NCBI RefSeq assembly: GCF_002904295.1
Contig: NZ_PPHG01000054.1
Span: forward strand, 1 to 40,096
DNA: 40,096 bases
Direction: 5' to 3'
DNA from: Amycolatopsis sp. CA-128772
GTDB lineage: Bacteria; Actinomycetota; Actinomycetes; Mycobacteriales; Pseudonocardiaceae
Shown: one piece after another, positions 15,241 to 22,924 of the stretch
How positions within the stretch are numbered: the stretch's first letter is position 1
How the letters are laid out: every line of letters starts with the position of its first letter
Translations under genes and position numbers: made by a program
The notes under the pieces: generated by a model
What the model saw: only the letters and a program-made list of their open reading frames with translations
The model's database searches: none
What the model was told of the DNA's origin: nothing

Positions 15241-16470
15241 TCACTTCTTGGTGAGGTTCAGGTCCAGCGAGTTGCCGTCGCTCTTGGCGAAGGCGCTGAT
15301 GATGTCGTTGAGCGAACCGCAGTTCTGCAGCGCGGACAGCGAGTAGGTACCCGACAGCTTGCCGCCCTTGAGCAGGTCGAAGTCGGGGCCGGTGGTCATC
15401 TCGCTGGTCGAGGAGCTGACCGTGCCGCACTTCGGGTCGGTGCTGATCGGGATGCCGAACAGGTTGACCGTGGTGAGGAACGTGTCGAACTTGATGTGCG
15501 CCTTGAAGCCGGTGCCGACGAGCTCACCGGTCTGCGGGCCGTTCTGCACGACCTTGACGTCCGAGCTGCCCTGCAGGAAGCCGAACAGCTTGAAGTCGGT
15601 GTGCGTCGGGTTCAGCTGCAGGCTGCCGGTGAACTTCTTGTTGGCCAGGTCCACGTCGGCGTCGAACGAGCCGGTGATCGGCGCGGTGCTGCCGAGCGAC
15701 TTGAGCGCGGTCTGCCCGGTGATGCCGAAGGAGTACTTGATGCCCCCGCCCGGCGGCGTGGTCGTGGGCGGGGTCGTCACCGGCGGCGTGGTCGTCGGCG
15801 GCGTGGTGACCGGCGGGGTCGTGGTGGGCGGGGTGGTCGTCCCGCCACCACCGTTGATGGTGATCGTGGCGAGGGTGTTGTTCTGCCCGCTGTCCTGCGT
15901 GCAGGGCGCGTCGATCGTGCCGTCCGGCGTGATGCCGGTGACCGAGCCGTCGGCCTTGCGCGGGGTGACCTTGAGGTTGAGGTCGCCGACGGTGATCTTC
16001 GCCTGGCCGGCCTGGGTGAACGTCAGCGACGGCGTCTTGCCGGCGGCGTTGATGTTCATCTCTCCCGAAGCCGGGATGTTCGTCTTGTCCAGCGTGATCG
16101 GGACGCTGACCGGCAGGTTGAGGCTCGGCGCGGCCACGGTCGCGCTCGCGGTGGCGGTGCCTTCCAGGGTCGTGGCGCCGATCAGGCTGAGGCCGCTGAC
16201 GGTGTCCGCGTTGATGGTGGACACGGCCTTGATGTCGAACGCGCCGGTGGGCTGCCCGGTGTTCACCGTGGCCGGCAGGTCGGTGTTGATCACCACCTTC
16301 AGCGACTGCGAACCCACCAGCGGGAACGTGCAGTGGTAGTTCAGCGTCAGCGAAATCGGGTCGGCGGCGCTGGCCTGCGCCCCGGCGACGAGCGCGGTGG
16401 CGATGAGCCCGACCGCCGCCGCGGCCGCGGCGGCCGCAACCGTCTTCTTCTTGCCTGTTGGGTGACTCAC
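15241..16470 (-). CDS. Secreted DUF6801-like protein with a Thr/Pro linker
   Basis: The N-terminus KKKTVAAAAAAAAVGLIATA followed by ALVAGAQASA is a signal peptide. The N-terminal domain starts YHCTFPLVGSQSLKVVI and is separated from the C-terminal domain by GGGG and about eight TTTPP-type repeats. The C-terminal domain ends in TYSLSALQNCGSLNDIISAF...SDGNSLDLNLTKK. GTG 16470 is preferred because GGAAGGA lies 6-7 nt upstream; the in-frame TTG at 16491 has no such site. The linker suggests that the two domains are held apart in the cell wall. Two palindromes at 16485 and 16530 probably govern expression. Confidence 0.78.
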   Translation of the reverse strand: MSHPTGKKKTVAAAAAAAAVGLIATALVAGAQASAADPISLTLNYHCTFPLVGSQSLKVVINTDLPATVNTGQPTGAFDIKAVSTINADTVSGLSLIGATTLEGTATASATVAAPSLNLPVSVPITLDKTNIPASGEMNINAAGKTPSLTFTQAGQAKITVGDLNLKVTPRKADGSVTGITPDGTIDAPCTQDSGQNNTLATITINGGGGTTTPPTTTPPVTTPPTTTPPVTTPPTTTPPGGGIKYSFGITGQTALKSLGSTAPITGSFDADVDLANKKFTGSLQLNPTHTDFKLFGFLQGSSDVKVVQNGPQTGELVGTGFKAHIKFDTFLTTVNLFGIPISTDPKCGTVSSSTSEMTTGPDFDLLKGGKLSGTYSLSALQNCGSLNDIISAFAKSDGNSLDLNLTKK

Positions 16471-16484
16471 GATGGTCCTTCCGT

Positions 16485-16541
16485 GTATCAACAGTGATAC
16501 GGAACGGCGGCGCTATTCTTCGAAATCGCTACCGAACGGTA
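16485..16541 (-). promoter_or_regulatory. Two operator-like palindromes in the DUF6801-like promoter region
   Basis: GTATCA-ACAG-TGATAC (16485-16500) lies 15 nt before the GTG. TACCG-AA-CGGTA (16530-16541) sits where a minus-strand -35 (TTACCG) could be, 17 nt from AGAATA. Both resemble dimeric TetR-type sites, but the regulator is not known. Confidence 0.4.
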
Positions 16542-16720
16542 AGCTAACGAGCGGAACCGGCGGCAATCAAGGGCTATACGTGAAAACGTCACGCGGGCAG
16601 GGCAATTTGTCACACCGGCACGCCGGACCGGCCGCATTCCTAGCAGGCCCGGGAAGGTTTCCCCAGCACAGCGCCCCCCGCGAACCGCTGACCCGCGTGA
16701 CAAATCCGGGTTCCGAAATG

Positions 16721-16747
16721 TTGACGCGAGTGCCAACCGCCTATTCT
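16721..16747 (+). promoter_or_regulatory. Weak candidate promoter for the lipoprotein-lipase pair
   Basis: TTGACG at 16721-16726 and TATTCT at 16742-16747 have only a 15-nt spacer. They lie about 45 nt before the ATG. The elements are good but the spacing is short, so this is tentative. The remainder of 16548-16720 shows nothing else. Confidence 0.35.
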
Positions 16748-16789
16748 CTGCTTGCTCGCGCGCGAGCGCGGCGCGTAGCTTCGAAACCC

Positions 16790-17353
16790 ATGAAAAGAAT
16801 GCACAGCGCGGTGCTCGCGATGTCGGCGGCCGCGCTTCTGTCGGGTGCCGCCTGCGGTTCGGACGCCCCGCCCGACCCGGGCCGCCACGCCGATCCGGCC
16901 GCGCTCGCCTGGGTCGACAAGGTGTGCACCGGTGTCGCCGCGGGCTCGGCGAAGCTCTCCCAGCCGCCGGCGGTCGACGACGCCGACCCGGTGAAGACCC
17001 GGGACGCGATGGTCGGCTTCCTGGGCCGGCTCGGGTCCGCCCTCGACGACATGGCGGGCGGCATCCGCACGGCCGGCGTCCCGCCCGTCCCGGATGGACA
17101 GTCCGTTGTGGACAAAGCCACCGGCAACCTCACCGAGACGCGCAGCAAGCTCGCCGAAACGAAGACCAGGATGGAGCAGGCGACGGTGACCGATCAGGCC
17201 GGCCTGCGCCGGGCCATTTCCGACGCCGACGCGACGATGGGCAAGCTCGCCGACCCGGAGGGCCCGATCAAGGACCTCAAGGCCAACCCGGAGCTGAACC
17301 TGGCCTTCAGCGAGTCCGCGACCTGCAAGCGCGTCTACGGGACGGGCTCGTGA
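16790..17353 (+). CDS. Lipoprotein of unknown function
   Basis: The 187-residue product begins with a lipoprotein signal: MKRMHSAVLAMSAAALLSGA, with the lipidated Cys at position 22 in the box LSGAAC. The mature part is helical and charged, with an ALAWVDKVCTGVAAGSAKL opening, a GFLGRLGSALDDMAGGIRTA segment and a C-terminal ATCKRVYG, so two further cysteines could pair. No enzyme motif is visible. The stop codon overlaps the GTG of the lipase gene (GTGA), so the two are co-translated and the lipoprotein may tether, fold or assist that lipase. ATG 16790 lacks a strong ribosome site; ATG 16799 is an alternative. Confidence 0.75.
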   Translation: MKRMHSAVLAMSAAALLSGAACGSDAPPDPGRHADPAALAWVDKVCTGVAAGSAKLSQPPAVDDADPVKTRDAMVGFLGRLGSALDDMAGGIRTAGVPPVPDGQSVVDKATGNLTETRSKLAETKTRMEQATVTDQAGLRRAISDADATMGKLADPEGPIKDLKANPELNLAFSESATCKRVYGTGS

Positions 17354-18531
17354 CCGCCCGCCGCGTGCTGGCCGCGCTGGTGGCGGTGGTCCTGACCGCG
17401 GCGCTCGCCCCTCCGGCGGCCGCCGACGACCCGGCTGCTCCGGGCGACTCCTTCTACGTCCCGCCGTCCCCGCTGCCCGCGGGCAAGCCGGGTGACGTGC
17501 TCCGCTGGCGGCCGTCTTCCGCGGGTCCGCGCCAGGCGTCGGTCGACGCGTGGCAGGTGATGTACCTGTCGACCAACGCGCTCGGGCAGCCCGACGCGGT
17601 CACCGGCACGGTGCTGGTGCCGAAGAGCGCCGACCGCGCGACGGCCCCGATCGTCGCGTTCGCCCCGGGCACGCACGGCCCGGCGTTCGCCTGCACGCCG
17701 TCGGCGATGATCGGCATCGGCGCGTTCTACGAGCAGCCGGGCCTGGACGACCTGCTCGACGCGGGGTACGCGGTGGCGGTCCCGGACTACGAGGGCTACC
17801 AGCCGGCGCCGAAGACGACGTACGTGGTGGGCCGGTCCGAAGGCCCCGCGGTGATCGACGCGGTCCGCGCGGCGCAGCGCCTCCCCGCGGCCGGGCTGTC
17901 CCCGTCGGCGAAGGTGGTCTTCCGCGGGTATTCCCAAGGCGGCGGCGCGGCGGCGTGGGCCGGCGAGCTGCAGCCGTCGTACGCCCCGGAGCTGAACCTG
18001 GTCGGCGTCGCGGCCGGCGGGGTGCCGGCGGACCTGGTCCAGGTGACGCTGCAGCTCGACGGCAAGTTCGGCTTCGGCGTGTTCGCGTACGCGCTGCTGG
18101 GTCTCGACCGGGCGTACCCGGAGCTGCAGCTGGACTCGTTCCTGAGCGGCAACGGCCGCGCGAAGCTGGCCGAGATGCAGCAGAGCGCGTGCACGTTCGA
18201 GCTGCTCACGACGTACGCGAACCAGAAGATCGCGGACTACACGACCGGCCCGGGCTACATCAAGCCGGCGTGGGTGGCCCGGTTGAACGAGAACAAGCTG
18301 GGCGGGACACCACCCCGGGTCCCGGTGTTCCAGTACCACGCGACGGGTGACCAGCTGGTGCAGTTCGCGCAGGCGGACGCGCTGCACCGGACGTACTGCG
18401 CGGCCGGGGTCCAGGAGACGTGGAAGACCTACGACACGGACCACATCACGCTGGTGTACACGGGCAACGCGGACGTCCTGGCGTTCGTGAAGGACCGGAT
18501 AGCGGGCAAGCCGGCGACGCCGAACTGCTGA
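17350..18531 (+). CDS. Secretory lipase (LIP family alpha/beta hydrolase)
   Basis: A 393-residue exported protein: signal peptide RRVLAALVAVVLTAALAPPAAA, then an alpha/beta-hydrolase of the secretory lipase family (PF03583-like). Recognisable parts are APIVAFAPGTHGPAFACTPS, the nucleophile elbow FRGYSQGGGAA (Ser195), an Asp in HATGDQLVQF and the likely His in DTDHITLVY. Several Cys (Cys in AFACTPS, AEMQQSACTF, HRTYC, TPNC) may form disulfides outside the cell. The family hydrolyses triacylglycerols or esters; substrate choice cannot be read from sequence. It is translationally coupled to the lipoprotein upstream. Confidence 0.88.
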   Translation: MTARRVLAALVAVVLTAALAPPAAADDPAAPGDSFYVPPSPLPAGKPGDVLRWRPSSAGPRQASVDAWQVMYLSTNALGQPDAVTGTVLVPKSADRATAPIVAFAPGTHGPAFACTPSAMIGIGAFYEQPGLDDLLDAGYAVAVPDYEGYQPAPKTTYVVGRSEGPAVIDAVRAAQRLPAAGLSPSAKVVFRGYSQGGGAAAWAGELQPSYAPELNLVGVAAGGVPADLVQVTLQLDGKFGFGVFAYALLGLDRAYPELQLDSFLSGNGRAKLAEMQQSACTFELLTTYANQKIADYTTGPGYIKPAWVARLNENKLGGTPPRVPVFQYHATGDQLVQFAQADALHRTYCAAGVQETWKTYDTDHITLVYTGNADVLAFVKDRIAGKPATPNC

Positions 18532-18600
18532 TCGGCGACTCGGGCGGGGAGTGCGGGCGGCGGTTCGGTGGGGCGGATGGCGGTCGCCGGTTCCGCCGCG

Positions 18601-18885
18601 GTCCGGCCACGGTTCCACCCCCGCGCGGGGCCGCGGCCACAAGCCGCACAGCTGCCCGCCGCCACCAGCCGCACACCCGCGCCGATTCCCCGCTGCCACC
18701 AGCCGCACACCCGCGCCGATTCCCCGCCGCCACCAGCCACGCAGCCGCGCCGATTCCCCGCCGCCACCAGCCGCGCCGCCGCGACGATTCCCCCGCGGCG
18801 GCGAACCACCTACCGTTCCACCCCCGCGCGGGTGCCGCGGCCACCAGCCGCATCCCCGCACCGCTATCCGCGGCCACCAGCCGCG
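18601..18885. repeat. 34-bp tandem repeat block between convergent genes
   Basis: Four head-to-tail copies run over 18661-18796. Copies at 18661-18694, 18695-18728 and 18729-18762 are nearly identical, and 18763-18796 is diverged. The core is GCCACCAGCCGCACACCCGC followed by GCCGATTCCCCGCC. Single CCACCAGCCGC cores recur at 18841 and 18874. A GTTCCACCCCCGCGCGGG element flanks both sides (about 18612 and 18815). No frame through it looks coding. It fills the gap between the lipase stop and the convergent gene ending at 18886. Confidence 0.75.
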
Positions 18886-19491
18886 TCAGCGGTTGCGGCC
18901 GCCCCGCGGGTGCTGCTGCCAGGAGCTGATCACCGAGCTCACGTACTCGCGCCACTGGTCCTGCGGCGAGGTCGTCGACGGGGCCGGCGGCTCGGCGCGG
19001 GCCGGTTTGCGGCCCGCCGCCGAGGGCATGCTCGTCGTCTCGGCCGGAGAGTCGCGCACCTTGGCCGTGAGGGGCGGTGCGGCGGCGGAGGCGCTCATCG
19101 TCTCCAGCCCTTCGCTCGACGTCGCCGGCGCGGCCGGCGGGACGACCGCCCCGGGTGGTGGGACAGCTGTCCCGCCCACCTGGTGCGGCTGGAACAGCAC
19201 GACCGCCGCCAGCCCCAGCCCGACGGCCGCGCCCGCGGCCAGGACGTAGGGCTTCGCGCGGCGGGACCGGTCGGCGGGCGGGGTCTCCCGCGGGCGCTCG
19301 TCGTCGCCGGGAGAGTCCGCCGGCTCGGCGTCGAGCACGGCCAGCGGGTCCGGCGCGGGCTCGGGTCCGGAGGCCGCCTCCTCGGCGAGCTTCGCGTCGA
19401 GTTCGCCGCGGATCATCAGCGGCTTCGTCTGCGAAAGGTTCACCAGTTCGGCGACCGAAGGAAGTTCGCCCTCCCCGCCCGTCCGTGCCAT
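18886..19491 (-). CDS. Single-pass membrane protein with acidic cytoplasmic head and Pro/Ala-rich outer region
   Basis: The 201 residues divide into an acidic N-terminal part (about 1-75, including EELxNLSQTK-like and DLAVLDAEPADS-like stretches), a Lys/Arg-flanked membrane helix (AKPYVLAAGAAVGLGLAAVV) and a Pro/Ala/Ser-rich outer part ending PQDQWREYVSSVISSWQQH. No Cys, catalytic motif or known domain is visible. The N-terminal acidic segment could be an anti-sigma-like or scaffold region, but there is no HxxxCxxC motif to support a zinc anti-sigma factor. It diverges from the GtrA-like gene, whose start is 39 nt away. Confidence 0.65.
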   Translation of the reverse strand: MARTGGEGELPSVAELVNLSQTKPLMIRGELDAKLAEEAASGPEPAPDPLAVLDAEPADSPGDDERPRETPPADRSRRAKPYVLAAGAAVGLGLAAVVLFQPHQVGGTAVPPPGAVVPPAAPATSSEGLETMSASAAAPPLTAKVRDSPAETTSMPSAAGRKPARAEPPAPSTTSPQDQWREYVSSVISSWQQHPRGGRNR

Positions 19492-19530
19492 CGAAAGACC
19501 TCCGCCCTGTCGGCGTCACCTGGAGGAACC

Positions 19531-19998
19531 ATGCCCGAGCCGCGAGAGCTGCTCCGCTTCGCCGTCGTCGGTTCGGCCGCGTACGGAGTCACCCTACTGG
19601 GCGACTACAGCCTGAAGTTCACCGTGTTCCGGGAGAAGCCGGTGACGGCCCTCGCGGTCGCCACCGTCCTCGCCACCGCGTTCGCGTACCTGCTGTCCCG
19701 GCGCTGGTCGTTCGCCACCCGCGGCGGCCACGGCCGGGTGCGGGAAGCGACCCTGTTCTTCGCCGTCAACGCGGGCGCGGTGGCGGTGAATCTCGTGCCG
19801 CCGCTGGTGTCGCGGTACGTGCTGCACCTGTCCGTGCCCTACGTCGGTTACGCGGCGCAGGAGGTCGCGGACTTCGTCGCCGGGATGCTCCTGGGCACCC
19901 TGCTCGGGACGGCGTTCCGCTGGTGGGGGTACCGGCGGTGGGTGTTCCCGCGCGCGGCGGCGGCCGAACCACGGCGGGCCTCAGCCCTGGTCCGGTAG
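19531..19998 (+). CDS. GtrA-like four-helix membrane protein
   Basis: The 155 residues form four membrane helices with the family's usual pattern: LLRFAVVGSAAYGVTLLGDY opens the first, LAVATVLATAFAYLLSRRWSF is the classic second helix with the R-x-W-x-F edge, and a C-terminal basic RWVFPR follows the fourth. GtrA-family proteins are thought to move or flip polyprenyl-linked sugars for surface glycan decoration. A strong TGGAGGAACC ribosome site precedes ATG 19531. The last 18 nt overlap the 3' end of the convergent regulator gene. No glycosyltransferase partner is nearby, so the substrate is open. Confidence 0.82.
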   Translation: MPEPRELLRFAVVGSAAYGVTLLGDYSLKFTVFREKPVTALAVATVLATAFAYLLSRRWSFATRGGHGRVREATLFFAVNAGAVAVNLVPPLVSRYVLHLSVPYVGYAAQEVADFVAGMLLGTLLGTAFRWWGYRRWVFPRAAAAEPRRASALVR

Positions 19999-21192
19999 GG
20001 CCTGCTCGGCCAGCAGCGCCAGCTCCAGCCGCAGCCGCTCGCCGGGGTCGTCCAGGCGGTCGCCGAACAGCTCCGCCAGCTTCTTGAGCCGGGCCCGGAT
20101 CGTCTGCGGGTGCAGGTCGAGCTGCCGGCCCAGCTCCGGGGCGCTCCCCCTGGTCCGGACCAGCGCCAGCAGCGTTTCGGCCAGCTGCTCGCGGCGGCGG
20201 CCGGACAAGCCGGACAACGGCTCCAGCGTCGTCGTGGCCAGCTGGGCGACCAGGAACTCGTCGGCGAGCAGCAGCAGCGTCGTCACGTGGTCGCGGCACC
20301 AGATCACCGGGCCCGGCGCGTCGAGCAGGCCGCGGGCGGCCAGGTCGACGGCGCGGCGGGCGATCCGGAACGACTCGGGTGCGTCGGACGGCGGAACCAG
20401 CGGCCCGACCGCGGCCGTCCAGCCCGGCGGCAGCCCGGCGAGGCCGGCCAGGTCGACGTCCGGGGCGGGGGTGAGCGCCGCCGGCGGGTCGCCGGCCGGG
20501 TCGGCGGGAACGTGCTCCGGCAGCAGCCCGGGCGGGAATTCCGGCGCACCGGGCAGCGCGCGGAACGCCACCGCGGCGACCCGCTCGGGCACCGGCAGGC
20601 CGGAGGCGGCGATCAGACCGTCCAGTTCTGGAAATGTCTCAGCGGCCGGCATGCGGCCGCCGAGCACCGCGCGCAGCAGGCGGCGGTGCCGTTCGCCGGT
20701 GCCGGCCACCGCCGCTTCCGCCGCGCTGTACCCCTCGGCGACGGCCGCCATCGACGTCTCGACGTCGGCGAACATCCCTTCCGCGGCGCCGTAGAGGACG
20801 TCACCGGACAGCCCGGCTTCCCGCGCGATGTCGGCGATCCAGCGCCAGGTGACCCGGCTCGACACGCGCACGGCCGCCTGCACGGCCTCGCGGCTCAGAC
20901 CATTGTGGAACGCTTCACGCCCGTGGCCGCGGAACCCGGCCAGCCGGTCGGCCTGCCACATCCAGGGCGTGCCGACGCGGTCGACGTCCCGCTCGATGCC
21001 GCGCCGCGCCCGCTCCACCGCGACGGCCCGCTCGGGCCCGCGCGCGAAACTCCGGGAATATTCCGGAATCTCGGCGGCGATCGCGTCGATGCAGGCCCGG
21101 GCGATCTCGGGGATCCGCGGGCGCACCGCGTCGCCGAGTTCGTGCGGCAGCCGCGACCACACGGAGCCGTCCGAGGCAGCGGAACCGCGCAT
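19981..21192 (-). CDS. PucR/CdaR-type transcriptional regulator (paralog 1, most diverged)
   Basis: This 403-residue protein has an N-terminal helical region (SRLPHELGDAVRPRIPEIAR ...), a middle region and a C-terminal PucR-type helix-turn-helix: GSAPELGRQLDLHPQTIRARLKKLAELFGDRL is split here as GSAPELGRQLDLHPQ and TIRARLKKLAELFGD. ATG 21192 is chosen because a clear promoter lies at 21254-21282, inside the longer possible frame; GGAGGA is upstream, somewhat far from the ATG. Compared with its three paralogs the N-terminal conserved block (REIQR...LDGAFG type) is replaced by PEYSRSFARGPERAV, so its ligand or partner probably differs. It is divergent from paralog 2, an arrangement often linked to cross-regulation. 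Confidence 0.82.
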   Translation of the reverse strand: MRGSAASDGSVWSRLPHELGDAVRPRIPEIARACIDAIAAEIPEYSRSFARGPERAVAVERARRGIERDVDRVGTPWMWQADRLAGFRGHGREAFHNGLSREAVQAAVRVSSRVTWRWIADIAREAGLSGDVLYGAAEGMFADVETSMAAVAEGYSAAEAAVAGTGERHRRLLRAVLGGRMPAAETFPELDGLIAASGLPVPERVAAVAFRALPGAPEFPPGLLPEHVPADPAGDPPAALTPAPDVDLAGLAGLPPGWTAAVGPLVPPSDAPESFRIARRAVDLAARGLLDAPGPVIWCRDHVTTLLLLADEFLVAQLATTTLEPLSGLSGRRREQLAETLLALVRTRGSAPELGRQLDLHPQTIRARLKKLAELFGDRLDDPGERLRLELALLAEQALPDQG

Positions 21193-21253
21193 GGGGAATT
21201 CCGTCCTCCACTGGGAATTGGTACCGCAGAAATGGCTCCGCCATCTGACACGG

Positions 21254-21282
21254 AGCGTAGAACGCGCACCCGTCCGTGTCAA
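21254..21282 (-). promoter_or_regulatory. Consensus promoter of regulator paralog 1
   Basis: On the minus strand TTGACA (21282-21277), a 17-nt spacer and TACGCT (21259-21254) form a textbook actinobacterial promoter. It would start transcription about 55 nt before ATG 21192 and rules out the longer TTG-initiated frame. Confidence 0.75.
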
Positions 21283-21385
21283 AAGGACGTGTGAGCGTCA
21301 CCCTTTCCGGGAACCGATCGTTGATTTTTCAGTGACACCGGGGTCGGATACGCTCGGCGCCCACACCGCACCCGAAGGGGGATTC

Positions 21386-22585
21386 GTGGTCGAGTACCGC
21401 AGCTTCCGCCTGCTGGCCTCGCTGCCGCGCGCGCTGGGCGCGGGCCTGCGCCCGCACGTCGGGCACGCGGCGGCCTCGATGATCCAGGAGGTGCAGCGCA
21501 CGGTCCCGGCCTACGGCCAGCCGCTCAAGGGCGTGTTCGGCAAGGTGCTGGTGAAGAGCGTCGAGTACGCGGTGCAGCACTGCGTCGACACGATGGGCGA
21601 GCCGGCGCTGCCGCACGAGCCGTGGGTCGAGTTCTACCGGGGCCGCGGCCGGGTCGAGTTCACCGAGGGCCGCAACCTCGACGCGTTGCAGGACAGCGCC
21701 ACGATCGGGGCCCGGGTGGCCTGGCGGGCGATGCACCCGGCGGTGATCGCCGCGGGCGTCGACCCGGCGGTCATCTCGGTCGCCGCGGAGGCCATCTTCG
21801 CCTACGTCGACGAGCTGTGCGCCACCGCGATCGAGGGCTACCAGCAAGCGCAGGCCGAGGCGGAAGGCGCGGTCCCGGTCCGGCGGCGGCGCCTGCTGGA
21901 GCTGATCGCGGGAGCCCCGGAGGGCGCGGCGACCAGCATCGCCGAGCTGGCGGGCGGCGCGGGCTGGCCCCTCCCGGAGACGGCGGCGATGGTGGCCCTC
22001 GAGCGCGCCCCGGACGCGGCGGACTTCCCGCACGACCTGCTCGGCGACGGCGTCCTGGCCGACCTCGACGGCCCGGAGCCGTACCTGCTGACCAGCGACC
22101 CGGACGCGGACCTGGCCCCCCTGACGGCCAAGCTCGACGGCTGGCGCGCGGCGGTGTCCCCGACGGTGCCGCTGGCGGACGCCCCGGCGGCCCTGCGCAC
22201 GGCCCGGCGGGCCCTGCGGCTGTCGGGCCCGGACGTCCCGGGCCCCCTGATCTGGTGCCGCGACCACCTGGCCACGCTCTGGCTGCTTGCGGAGGACTTC
22301 CTGGCGGCCGAGCTGGCCCGGCAGAGCCTGGACCCGTTCGCCTCGCTGAGCGAGAAGCAGCGTGAGCGCCTCAGCGAGACGTTGCTGGCGTGGCTGGAGA
22401 CGCGAGGAGGAGCCCCGGAGATAGCGCAGCGGCTGGGGGTGCACCCGCAAACGGTCCGCAATCGCTTGCGCCAGCTGGAGGAGCTGTTCGGCGACCGCCT
22501 GCGCGACGCCGACGACCGGCTGGGCATGCAGCTGGCGTTGCGAGCACAGCGCCTGATGCGCGCCCACCGGCCGCCGGAGGGCTGA
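21386..22585 (+). CDS. PucR/CdaR-type transcriptional regulator (paralog 2)
   Basis: This 399-residue protein shares all blocks with paralogs 3 and 4: LLASLPRALGAGLRPHVGHA, IQEVQRTVPAYGQPLKGVFG, the EGRNLDALQDSATIGARVAW block, AAEAIFAYVDELCATAIEGY, a variable centre, WCRDHLATLWLLAEDFLAAE and the C-terminal helix-turn-helix GGAPEIAQRLGVHPQTVRNR. The last two helices carry the PucR-type DNA-binding motif. GTG 21386 has a GAAGGGGG site 6 nt upstream. The central region may be a degenerate GGDEF-like CdaR domain, which is inference. The stop is followed 16 nt later by a repeat of the palindrome family seen at 5551. Confidence 0.85.
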   Translation: MVEYRSFRLLASLPRALGAGLRPHVGHAAASMIQEVQRTVPAYGQPLKGVFGKVLVKSVEYAVQHCVDTMGEPALPHEPWVEFYRGRGRVEFTEGRNLDALQDSATIGARVAWRAMHPAVIAAGVDPAVISVAAEAIFAYVDELCATAIEGYQQAQAEAEGAVPVRRRRLLELIAGAPEGAATSIAELAGGAGWPLPETAAMVALERAPDAADFPHDLLGDGVLADLDGPEPYLLTSDPDADLAPLTAKLDGWRAAVSPTVPLADAPAALRTARRALRLSGPDVPGPLIWCRDHLATLWLLAEDFLAAELARQSLDPFASLSEKQRERLSETLLAWLETRGGAPEIAQRLGVHPQTVRNRLRQLEELFGDRLRDADDRLGMQLALRAQRLMRAHRPPEG

Positions 22586-22601
22586 CGAGGTTTTCGGGCA
22601 C

Positions 22602-22679
22602 CCCAATGGGGCGTTCGGTGCATCCAGCGCACCCAATGTGGCGTTCGGTGCGCTGGACGCAACCAACGCCACATTGGGG
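22602..22679. repeat. Compound copy of the dispersed palindromic repeat
   Basis: Two related units lie in tandem. The first begins CCCAATGGGGCGTTCGGTGC (22602). The second begins CCCAATGTGGCGTTCGGTGC (22632) and pairs its first 14 bases (22632-22645) with 22665-22678. The same 20-mer opens the palindrome at 5551. It lies just after a gene end and probably acts as a terminator. Confidence 0.8.
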
Positions 22680-22774
22680 CGCTTGGGGGGGTCGGGCACC
22701 GGGCGCGATCCGGGCCGATGCCGCTCTCTCGCGCCGAGGGCACCGGCTCGGCCGCTGGAGGCGATCGCGGGCGG

Positions 22775-22924
22775 TGCCGCCGCTCGCCGCAGGTGTGTGC
22801 GGGGCACCGCCGCTCGCCGCAGGTGTGTGCGGGGCACCGCCGCTCGCCGCAGGTGTGTGCGGGGTGCCCCCGCTCGCCGCAGGTGTGTTCGGGGCACCGC
22901 CGCTCGCCGCAGGTGTGTGCGGGG
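22775..22924. repeat. Five 30-bp tandem repeats, each with a small hairpin
   Basis: Five contiguous units occupy 22775-22924 (30 bp each). The core is CGCTCGCCGCAGGTGTGTGC; the fourth unit is variant. CCGCA and TGCGG around GGTGTG can pair in each unit. The copies are contiguous with no spacers, so this is not a CRISPR array. Because 30 is divisible by three, long meaningless frames run through it on both strands. Confidence 0.85.

Noticed and set aside
18446..19519. A 357-codon minus frame across the 34-bp repeats
   Set aside because: It is Arg/Gly/Trp-rich, runs antisense to the lipase end, and overlaps the better-supported membrane protein at 18886-19491 in another frame.
20828..21385. 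An N-terminal extension of regulator paralog 2
   Set aside because: It would run antisense through paralog 1 and both promoters; GTG 21386 has a strong ribosome site and matches paralog lengths.
22775..22924. CRISPR array
   Set aside because: The units are contiguous without spacers and no cas gene is near.
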